From contig DCTO01000019.1 in assembly GCA_002329285.1 (NCBI GenBank), positions 1 through 7,275 on the forward strand: a DNA stretch of 7,275 nucleotides. The letters are read 5' to 3'. A program made the translations under genes and the position numbers. Numbering within the stretch: the stretch's first letter is position 1; each line of letters starts with the position of its first letter. Shown piece by piece: positions 1 through 5,651 of this stretch. A model generated the notes under the pieces. That model was not told the origin of the DNA. It searched no databases and saw nothing but the letters and a program-made list of their open reading frames with translations. Source of the DNA: Ruminococcaceae bacterium UBA1438. Its GTDB lineage: Bacteria; Bacillota; Clostridia; Oscillospirales; Acutalibacteraceae.

Positions 1-61
1 AAATATATTTTAGCATAGATAATTTATATTAACAACCGTTAAAAAAACTTTATTGAAATCC

Positions 62-120
62 AACAAATTTTTTATAGTGTATTTGTTAATTATAGCAAAA
101 TAGCTTTTTGCGTAGCACGC
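62..120. other. Cluster of short inverted repeats in the AT-rich upstream region
   Basis: Several short dyads are packed here: AACAAAT (62-68) with ATTTGTT (81-87); TTTG (82-85) with CAAA (96-99), giving the 18-base interrupted dyad TTTGNTANNNNTANCAAA; GCAAAA (95-100) with TTTTGC (106-111); and GCGT (110-113) with ACGC (117-120), followed by TTTT. The last is the only GC-rich patch in the first 259 bases. They could be the weak terminator of a gene to the left or binding sites further upstream of the ara promoter. Each is short, and I cannot assign a function. Confidence 0.2.
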
Positions 121-126
121 TTTTAA

Positions 127-153
127 ATTACAACTTTATTACAAATTATTACA
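127..153 (+). promoter_or_regulatory. Three helically phased ATTACA direct repeats, candidate activator site
   Basis: The hexamer ATTACA occurs at 127-132, 138-143 and 148-153, so successive copies start 11 and 10 bases apart, about one DNA turn each. The last two are part of an 8-base repeat TTATTACA (136-143, 146-153). They lie upstream of the -35 box at 186, centred roughly 70-90 bases before the predicted transcription start, where upstream-acting activators usually bind. The repeats and spacing are seen directly; binding by a regulator is inferred, and the extreme AT content makes chance resemblance possible. Confidence 0.35.
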
Positions 154-163
154 TAAATTTAAT

Positions 164-203
164 TTATTAATAATTAGATATATTATTGAATTATTAATAA
201 TTA
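164..203. repeat. Duplicated AT-only palindrome overlapping the ara promoter, candidate operator
   Basis: The 13-mer TTATTAATAATTA occurs exactly at 164-176 and 191-203, 27 bases apart. Its first ten bases, TTATTAATAA, are a perfect palindrome. In the second copy the symmetry extends to 14 bases (189-202, AATTATTAATAATT), almost filling the spacer between the proposed -35 (186-191) and -10 (209-214) boxes, a classical repressor position. It does not resemble the Bacillus AraR operator as I know it. Repressor binding is inference; AT-only palindromes are fairly common in such sequence, though an exact 13-base repeat is less so. Confidence 0.35.
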
Positions 204-214
204 TAGTGTAGAAT
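186..214 (+). promoter_or_regulatory. Sigma-A-type promoter of the arabinose operon
   Basis: A -35 box TTGAAT (186-191) is followed, after exactly 17 bases, by a -10 box TAGAAT (209-214), close to the TTGACA/TATAAT consensus. Transcription would start near base 221-222, giving an untranslated leader of about 38 bases before the kinase ATG at 260. No terminator or riboswitch-like fold is evident in that leader. Other hexamer pairs can be drawn in this AT-rich region, but none seen combines as good boxes with ideal spacing. Confidence 0.6.
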
Positions 215-259
215 GTATTTCAAAGTGGGAAAATTTAAGTTTTTGTAAATGGGGTAATT

Positions 260-1837
260 ATGAATAAATACACTTTAACCGGAAAAGAAGCGCTTGGCAT
301 TGAATTCGGATCAACAAGAATCAAAGCAGTGCTTGTTGATGAAAACAACAATCCGATTGCTTCTGGCGGTCACACTTGGGAAAACAGGCTTGAAAACGGG
401 GTTTGGACTTATCATATTGATGACGTCTGGAGCGGACTGCAGGACGCTTATTCAAAGCTTAACGATGAGGTTAAGGATAAGTTTGGCTCCTATATCAAAA
501 ATCTTTCATCAATTGGCTTTTCAGCAATGATGCATGGTTATCTTCCTTTTGATGAAAATGGCAATCAGCTTGCTGAATTTCGCACCTGGAGAAATACAAT
601 AACCGGAGATGCCGCTTCAAAGCTTACAGCACTTTTTAATTTTAATATTCCTCAGAGATGGAGCATTGCTCATATTTATCAGGCAGTGCTAAACGGAGAG
701 GAGCATGTTAAAAACATTGCGTTTTTCACAACCCTTGCCGGATATGTTCACTGGCAGTTAAGCGGCGAAAAGGTGCTCGGAATCGGAGAAGCATCCGGAA
801 TGTTTCCGATAGACAGTGATATTAATGATTACGATAAGGCGATGCTTAATAAATTCAACGAGCTTGATGAAATTAAAGCCTTGCCTTGGAACATTAATGA
901 TATTTTGCCAAGAGTTTTGCTTGCAGGCGAGCCTGCAGGCAGATTATCAGAAAAGGGCGCGGCGCTACTTGACCAGAGCGGTAACCTTAAAGCAGGCATT
1001 CTGATGTGCCCACCTGAAGGTGATGCCGGCACGGGAATGGTTGCAACAAATGCCGTTTCTCAAAGAACAGGCAATGTTTCAGCCGGCACCTCAATCTTTT
1101 CAATGGTTGTTCTTGAAAAGCAGCTTTCAAGGGTTTATGAGGAGATTGATATGGTAACTACGCCGACGGGAAAACCCGTTGCGATGGTTCATTGCAATAA
1201 TTGCTGCACGGATCTGGATTACTGGGTCAATCTTTTTGCTCAGTTTTCTGAAGCTTCAGGAGGAACGCTCACAAAACCGCAGATTTATGATTTGCTTTAT
1301 AATGAAGCCCTTAAGGGCGATGCAGATTGCGGCGGAATTGTTTCTTATAATTATTTTTCCGGTGAACCTGTTTCGCATATGGATGACGGCAGACCGCTGT
1401 TTGCAAGAACTCCAAACTGCAGCTTTAACCTGGCAAATTTCTTCAGAGCACAGATCTTTTCAACAATGGCAACCCTCAAAATAGGAATGGAAATACTTGA
1501 AAATGAGGCGGTTAAGATTGATTGTTTAACAGGGCATGGCGGATTATTCAAAACACCTATCGTCGGCCAAAGGCTTATGGCAGGTGCAATGAATTCTCCT
1601 GTTTCTGTTATGGAAACTGCCGGTGAGGGCGGCGCATGGGGAATTGCCGTGCTTGCTAATTATACCGCAGGTAATTTCGGCCTCTCTCTTGAGGATTATC
1701 TTAATGAAAAGGTTTTCAGCAAGTATAAGAGCACAACGGTTGAGCCTGATGCTGCTGATGTTGAGGGCTTTGAAAAATATATGAAGCTTTATAAAGCAGG
1801 CCTTTCAGTTGAAAAAGCCGCTTGTGATAATATTTAA
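260..1837 (+). CDS. FGGY-family carbohydrate kinase, probable L-ribulokinase
   Basis: This cytoplasmic sugar kinase of 525 residues probably phosphorylates L-ribulose to L-ribulose-5-phosphate with ATP, the second step of arabinose use. Family signs are the N-terminal phosphate-binding strand [10 protein letters not shown] (13-22), the catalytic-Asp motif EGDAGTG with Asp255, the GNVSAGTS loop (271-278), GHGG (425-428) and a C-terminal TAGEGGAWG segment (453-461). FGGY members differ in substrate, and the call to ribulose comes mainly from context: araA and araD follow directly. It does not read like enterobacterial AraB, and resembles the alternative clostridial ribulokinases sometimes called AraK; old annotations would say xylulokinase-like. 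The ATG at 260 is preceded by GGGG (251-254) five bases away, a modest ribosome site. The stop is 15 bases before araA. Family call is firm; substrate is likely but inferred. Confidence 0.85.
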   Translation: MNKYTLTGKEALGIEFGSTRIKAVLVDENNNPIASGGHTWENRLENGVWTYHIDDVWSGLQDAYSKLNDEVKDKFGSYIKNLSSIGFSAMMHGYLPFDENGNQLAEFRTWRNTITGDAASKLTALFNFNIPQRWSIAHIYQAVLNGEEHVKNIAFFTTLAGYVHWQLSGEKVLGIGEASGMFPIDSDINDYDKAMLNKFNELDEIKALPWNINDILPRVLLAGEPAGRLSEKGAALLDQSGNLKAGILMCPPEGDAGTGMVATNAVSQRTGNVSAGTSIFSMVVLEKQLSRVYEEIDMVTTPTGKPVAMVHCNNCCTDLDYWVNLFAQFSEASGGTLTKPQIYDLLYNEALKGDADCGGIVSYNYFSGEPVSHMDDGRPLFARTPNCSFNLANFFRAQIFSTMATLKIGMEILENEAVKIDCLTGHGGLFKTPIVGQRLMAGAMNSPVSVMETAGEGGAWGIAVLANYTAGNFGLSLEDYLNEKVFSKYKSTTVEPDAADVEGFEKYMKLYKAGLSVEKAACDNI

Positions 1838-1852
1838 TTTAGGAGTAAAATT

Positions 1853-3325
1853 ATGGCTATTAAGGATTATGAATTTTGGTTTGTCGTAGGCACACAGTTC
1901 CTCTATGGCGAGGAAATTTTTGAAACTATCAACGAACATTCGGAGATTATGTGTTCTGAATGGAGCAGTAAAATGCCCTGCAGAATTGTTGCAAAGCCCT
2001 GTGTAAAAACTGCTGACGAAATTCTTGACGTTATGCAGAAAGCTAATGCCGATGATAAATGCGCAGGCGTAATTACCTGGATGCACACCTTCTCTCCCTC
2101 AAAGCCATGGATTGCGGGCTTTAATGCGCTTCAGAAGCCGTATCTGCACGTAAACACTCAGTTTAACAGAGACATTCCGTGGAATGAAATCGATATGGAC
2201 TTTATGAACCTTAATCAGTCCGCTCACGGCGACAGAGAACACGGCTATATCGCTGCCCGAATGCGCCTGAAGAGAAAGGTTATCGCAGGTCACTGGCAGG
2301 ATGAGGAATTCCAGAAAAAGATGGAAATTTGGATTCGTGCCGCAGTCGGCGCTGCAGAGTCAAGAAAAACTCATGTTCTCCGTATTTCCGATAATATGAG
2401 AAACGTTGCGGTTACTGACGGCGACAAGATTGAGGCGCAGATTAAACTCGGCTGGCGTGTTGACCACTACGGCGTTGGTGATATTATTAAAGCAGTTGAG
2501 GCTGTAACCGAGAATGAAATCGACGCTCAGATGGCAGAGTATGAAAAGCTCTATACTTTTGACACCGATAATATTGATTCCGTACGCTATCAGGCAAGGG
2601 AAGAGGTTGCATTAAAGAAATTCCTTGATAAGCATAATTTCAATGCGTTCCACACTAATTTTGAGGATTTGCAGCAGCTTCGTCAGCTTCCCGGCCTTGC
2701 TGCGCAGGATCTTATGCGCCAGGGCTATGGCTTCGGAGCAGAGGGCGACTGGAAGGTTGCCGCTATGACAAGGGTTATGAAAGCAATGGCAGAGGGCTTA
2801 GACGGCGGCACAGTGTTCATGGAGGATTACACATATCACTTTGAGCCTGAAAATGAAATGCTTCTCGGCTCACATATGCTTGAAGTTTGCCCAACCTGTT
2901 CTGCAGAAAAACCGAAAATCCAGGTTCATCCTCTCGGAATAGGAGACAGGGAAGACCCCGCAAGATTGGTTTTCAAAGCGCAGACAGGCAATGCAATTGT
3001 TGTTACCCTTGTTGATATGGGAGACAGATTAAGAATGATCTGCAATGATGTTGAATGCAAGGAGCAGGTTAACGATATGCCAAAACTTCCTGTTGCCGGT
3101 GTTCTCTGGAAGCCGCTACCGTGCCTTCAGACATCAGCTGAAGCCTGGATTTATGCAGGCGGCGCGCATCACAGCGTTCTTTCTTACAGCTTAACTGCTG
3201 AAAATATGCGTGATTTTGCTGAAATTATGGGCATTGAATTTATTCATATTAATGCTGACACGGAGATTAACGAATTCAGAAAAGAATTATTTTATAACGA
3301 TGTTGCATACAAGCTTGGTATGTAA
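1853..3325 (+). CDS. araA: L-arabinose isomerase
   Basis: This enzyme interconverts L-arabinose and L-ribulose in the cytoplasm using a divalent metal, usually Mn2+. The 490-residue length matches the family (about 490-500). The start reads YEFWFVVGTQFLYGEE as in known AraA proteins. Residues equivalent to the E. coli metal ligands Glu306, Glu333, His350 and His450 are present: Glu297 in GAEGDW, Glu324 in FMEDYTYHFE, His341 in GSHMLEVCP, and the His pair 439-440 in GGAHH. No frameshift or truncation is visible. The ATG at 1853 has a clear AGGAG (1841-1845) seven bases upstream, in the 15-base gap after the kinase. It is the middle gene of the operon, and its product is the substrate of the upstream kinase. 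Confidence 0.97.
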   Translation: MAIKDYEFWFVVGTQFLYGEEIFETINEHSEIMCSEWSSKMPCRIVAKPCVKTADEILDVMQKANADDKCAGVITWMHTFSPSKPWIAGFNALQKPYLHVNTQFNRDIPWNEIDMDFMNLNQSAHGDREHGYIAARMRLKRKVIAGHWQDEEFQKKMEIWIRAAVGAAESRKTHVLRISDNMRNVAVTDGDKIEAQIKLGWRVDHYGVGDIIKAVEAVTENEIDAQMAEYEKLYTFDTDNIDSVRYQAREEVALKKFLDKHNFNAFHTNFEDLQQLRQLPGLAAQDLMRQGYGFGAEGDWKVAAMTRVMKAMAEGLDGGTVFMEDYTYHFEPENEMLLGSHMLEVCPTCSAEKPKIQVHPLGIGDREDPARLVFKAQTGNAIVVTLVDMGDRLRMICNDVECKEQVNDMPKLPVAGVLWKPLPCLQTSAEAWIYAGGAHHSVLSYSLTAENMRDFAEIMGIEFIHINADTEINEFRKELFYNDVAYKLGM

Positions 3326-3332
3326 TTTACTT

Positions 3333-3336
3333 GAGG
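3333..3336 (+). promoter_or_regulatory. Ribosome binding site that fixes the araD start
   Basis: GAGG lies six bases before the ATG at 3343. Because it overlaps the possible TTG start at 3331, it cannot serve that codon and therefore argues for initiation at the ATG. The translated extension from TTG would add only four residues. Confidence 0.7.
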
Positions 3337-3342
3337 TTTGAT

Positions 3343-4056
3343 ATGTTAGAAGAATTAAAGCAAAAAGTTTTTGAGGCAAATTTGCTTTTAGTTAAATACA
3401 ATCTTGTTGTTTTAACCTGGGGCAATGTTTCAGGAATTGACAGGGATAAGGGGCTTTTTGTAATAAAGCCGTCCGGTGTGCCGTATGATAATATGACAGC
3501 GGATGATATGGTTGTTATGGATCTTAACGGCAATAAGATTGAGGGCAGGCTTAACCCTTCTTCAGACACACCAACTCATCTTGAGCTTTACAGAAAGTTT
3601 GAAGATGTCGGAGGCATTGTTCACACCCATTCAAGCTGGGCTTGCTCCTGGGCACAGGCAGGGCGTGATGTTCCTGCTTACGGAACAACGCATGCTGATT
3701 TTGCAAACGGTGCCGTTCCATGCGCAAGAGGGCTTACACTTGATGAGGTTAACGGTGAATATGAGCTGAACACCGGCAAGGTCGTTGTTGAGGAGTTTAA
3801 AAAGCGCGGTATAAAAAGCGCAGAATGTCCTGCAGTGTTGGTCCATCGCCACGGTCCTTTCACCTGGGGCAAGGATTGCTTTAAGGCAGTTGAAAACGCT
3901 TTGATTCTTGAAGAGGTGTGCAAAATGGCACACAGAACGGAAGCTGTTGCATCCTTTGATAATAATTCCAATATCGGTATTGAGCAATATTTGCTCGATA
4001 AGCATTATCAGAGAAAGCATGGCAAAAACGCATATTACGGTCAGAATTCTGATTGA
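3343..4056 (+). CDS. araD: L-ribulose-5-phosphate 4-epimerase
   Basis: This zinc-dependent class II aldolase-fold epimerase converts L-ribulose-5-phosphate to D-xylulose-5-phosphate, linking arabinose to central metabolism. Numbered from the ATG at 3343 (237 residues), it has the early WGNVSG motif (26-31), PSSDTPTH with Asp75, the zinc pair His94 and His96 in HTHS, Asp119 in HADF, His170 in VHRHGPFTWG, and the C-terminal HGKNAYYGQ that carries a catalytic tyrosine in E. coli AraD (Tyr229). The frame can be opened 12 bases earlier at a TTG (3331), but that TTGAGG contains the GAGG Shine-Dalgarno for the ATG, which sits six bases away, so ATG is preferred. The gene begins 17 bases after araA ends. 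Related L-fuculose-phosphate aldolases share the fold, but the C-terminal motif and context favour AraD. Confidence 0.95.
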   Translation: MLEELKQKVFEANLLLVKYNLVVLTWGNVSGIDRDKGLFVIKPSGVPYDNMTADDMVVMDLNGNKIEGRLNPSSDTPTHLELYRKFEDVGGIVHTHSSWACSWAQAGRDVPAYGTTHADFANGAVPCARGLTLDEVNGEYELNTGKVVVEEFKKRGIKSAECPAVLVHRHGPFTWGKDCFKAVENALILEEVCKMAHRTEAVASFDNNSNIGIEQYLLDKHYQRKHGKNAYYGQNSD

Positions 4057-4089
4057 TATGGATATTTTTAGTAAGGCAAGTTGATTGAT

Positions 4090-5598
4090 ATGAAAAGAGT
4101 GATTAGCTTATTCCTTTCGGTTTTAATGCTTTTAAGCATTACGGCGGGGCTTGATTTATCTGCTAATGCAGAGCCCTGCAAGCATACTTCTTATCATTAT
4201 TTTAATGCTAAGGATGCAACTAAAACCGAAATAGGTTACACAGGCGATAAGGTTTGTGATGATTGCGGCGTAACTTTTGAAAACGGAACTGAGATTCCTG
4301 TCCTTTCAGAGGGTTGGTACAAAAATATTGATGGCGATTGGCTCTATTACGACAGCAACATTAATCCATTAACCGGATGGCAGGATTTAAATGGCCATAC
4401 CTTCTATTTTGATGAAAACGGCATTATGCAAACAGGCGTTAAGGAAATCGATGGTGAAAAGTATTTCTTTAATACATCAGGATATCTTAAAACCGGTTGG
4501 CTGAAGATTGACGGGCAATGGTATTACGCTGATGAAACCGGCGCTTTTCAGATCGGATGGGTTAAGGTAGGCGGCGTTCAGTATTACCTTGATGAAAACG
4601 GCGTTATGAAAACCGGCTGGATCTATTATAATAATAACTGGTATTATTTAAGAAGCAGCGGCGAAATGGCAACCGGCTGGGAAAAGGTTAAGAATAAGTG
4701 GTATTATCTTAATTCTAACGGCGCTATGCAGACAGGCTGGGGTAAGATTAAAGGCAAGTTCTTCTATTTCAGCAAAGACGGAGATATGAAAACCGGCTGG
4801 AAGAAGATTAACGGATATTGGTATTTCTTCAAAAGCAGCGGCGAAATGGCAACCGGTTGGGCCAAAGACGGCAGTAAATGGTACTATCTTGAAGGCAACG
4901 GCAGAATGAAAACCGGTTGGCTGAAATATAAGGGCTGCTGGTATTATCTTAATTCAAACGGCTCAATGGCAACTGATTGGGTTAAGGTTAGCGGCGAATG
5001 GTATTTCTTCGGCAAAGACGGCATTATGCAAACGGGTTATGTTAACGTTTATGCAACTTATACCTCGAATTACGTTAATAATGCAAACAGAACAAATAAC
5101 CTTACTGTTGCTTCAAAAGCAATAAGCGGCACAATTATTAAGCCGGGTGAAACCTTTAATTTTAACACCGTTGTCGGCCCAAGAACTTCTGCCAGGGGAT
5201 ATAAAACGGCAACTGTTTTCACCGGCACTCACGGAACAGCACAGGAGCTCGGAGGCGGAATATGCCAGGTTGCTTCAACAATGTTTAACACATGCCTTCT
5301 TGCGAATGTTAAGATTGTTGAACGCCACCAGCATTCCCAGCGCGTTTCCTATGTTCCGCTTGGAAGGGATGCCGCAATTTCCGGTTCATCTAAGAATTTC
5401 AGATGGACTAATAATACAGGCTATCCGATTAAGATTGAAATGACAGTTTCCGGCGGTAAAATCACCTGCACCTTCTATACTGTTGAGCATGTTTCACCTC
5501 CGAGTGTTTCGCTCAATGTTTCAAGAAGCGGCAACACCTTTACCTTAAAGCGCACTGTTAACGGCTCTGTAAATTACACAACCACAAGTAATTATTAA
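4090..5598 (+). CDS. Secreted cell-wall-binding repeat protein with C-terminal VanW domain
   Basis: A 502-residue exported protein, numbered from the ATG at 4090. Residues 1-27 are a signal peptide (MKR, a hydrophobic core, likely cleavage after ANA). Residues 28-75 contain a small Cys/His segment (Cys30, His32, then GYTGDKVCDDCG with Cys56 and Cys59). Residues 78-317 are twelve 20-residue repeats of choline/cell-wall-binding type (WYYLNSNGxMxTGW pattern), which typically tether proteins to wall polymers. Residues about 318-465 form a VanW domain, including the family hallmark GGGICQVAST around Cys392; its biochemical function is not settled. A 37-residue tail follows, with no sortase motif. 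A TTG at 4081 is an alternative start four bases after AAGG (4073-4076), adding three residues; the ATG was chosen because it begins a normal signal peptide. It follows araD by 33 bases. Despite the family name, nothing suggests vancomycin resistance. Confidence 0.87.
   Translation: MKRVISLFLSVLMLLSITAGLDLSANAEPCKHTSYHYFNAKDATKTEIGYTGDKVCDDCGVTFENGTEIPVLSEGWYKNIDGDWLYYDSNINPLTGWQDLNGHTFYFDENGIMQTGVKEIDGEKYFFNTSGYLKTGWLKIDGQWYYADETGAFQIGWVKVGGVQYYLDENGVMKTGWIYYNNNWYYLRSSGEMATGWEKVKNKWYYLNSNGAMQTGWGKIKGKFFYFSKDGDMKTGWKKINGYWYFFKSSGEMATGWAKDGSKWYYLEGNGRMKTGWLKYKGCWYYLNSNGSMATDWVKVSGEWYFFGKDGIMQTGYVNVYATYTSNYVNNANRTNNLTVASKAISGTIIKPGETFNFNTVVGPRTSARGYKTATVFTGTHGTAQELGGGICQVASTMFNTCLLANVKIVERHQHSQRVSYVPLGRDAAISGSSKNFRWTNNTGYPIKIEMTVSGGKITCTFYTVEHVSPPSVSLNVSRSGNTFTLKRTVNGSVNYTTTSNY
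4321..5040 (+). repeat. Twelve tandem 60-base units encoding 20-residue cell-wall-binding repeats
   Basis: Twelve consecutive units of exactly 60 bases, with no insertion or deletion, each encode a repeat of the form xKxxGxWYYLxxxGxMxTGW. The unit ends are especially similar at DNA level, with forms of AAAACCGGCTGG or CAACCGGTTGG closing most of them. Units diverge towards the ends: the first reads NPLTGW, the second ends in Val and the last in Tyr instead of Trp. Closest DNA matches are between non-adjacent units, for example the ends of the units at 4621 and 4801 (180 bases apart), and the two-unit blocks at 4681 and 4921 (240 apart). This suggests growth by internal duplication. It is a coding minisatellite, not a CRISPR array. 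Confidence 0.95.
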
Positions 5599-5608
5599 TA
5601 ATAACATA

Positions 5609-5638
5609 AAAACCTCCTGTCATGTGTCAGGAGGTTTT
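5609..5638. terminator. Rho-independent terminator, usable from both directions
   Basis: Perfect 11-base arms AAAACCTCCTG (5609-5619) and CAGGAGGTTTT (5628-5638) flank an 8-base loop. The T-run on the + side is four bases plus a T-rich tail; on the - strand it is five Ts, since bases 5608-5612 are all A. It lies in the 53-base gap between two converging stop codons (5598 on +, 5652 on -), as expected for a shared bidirectional terminator. It would end the + transcript carrying the VanW gene and the - transcript carrying the dehydrogenase. Confidence 0.9.
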
Positions 5639-5651
5639 GTCTATTAAGATT

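Noticed and set aside
53..78. TTGAAA (53-58) with TATAGT (73-78) as a second upstream promoter
   Set aside because: The spacer is only 14 bases, too short for a normal sigma-A promoter.
394..415. TGAAAACG stretch early in the kinase gene as a CcpA cre site
   Set aside because: Only the left half resembles the cre consensus; the right half lacks the symmetric TTTCA-like arm.
3980..4008. Possible promoter for the VanW gene inside araD (TTGAGC, 17 bases, CATTAT)
   Set aside because: Only four of six bases match in each box, and it lies in coding sequence; too weak to annotate, though it would decide whether the VanW gene is separately transcribed.
3631..4020. 129-codon open frame antisense to araD
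   Set aside because: It is fully antisense to a well-conserved enzyme gene, with no family motifs; judged a shadow.
4058..4084. Eight-codon mini-frame between araD and the VanW gene, as a leader peptide
   Set aside because: No ribosome site before its ATG, no attenuator-like hairpins, and no codon pattern suggesting a control function.
4321..5040. Regular 60-base repeats considered as a CRISPR array
   Set aside because: The whole stretch is one open frame encoding W/Y/G-rich wall-binding repeats, with no repeat-spacer alternation and no cas genes.
4090..5598. Glycopeptide resistance, from the VanW name
   Set aside because: No vanH, vanA/B, vanX or vanRS genes are present; VanW domains are widespread in Gram-positives with no resistance role.
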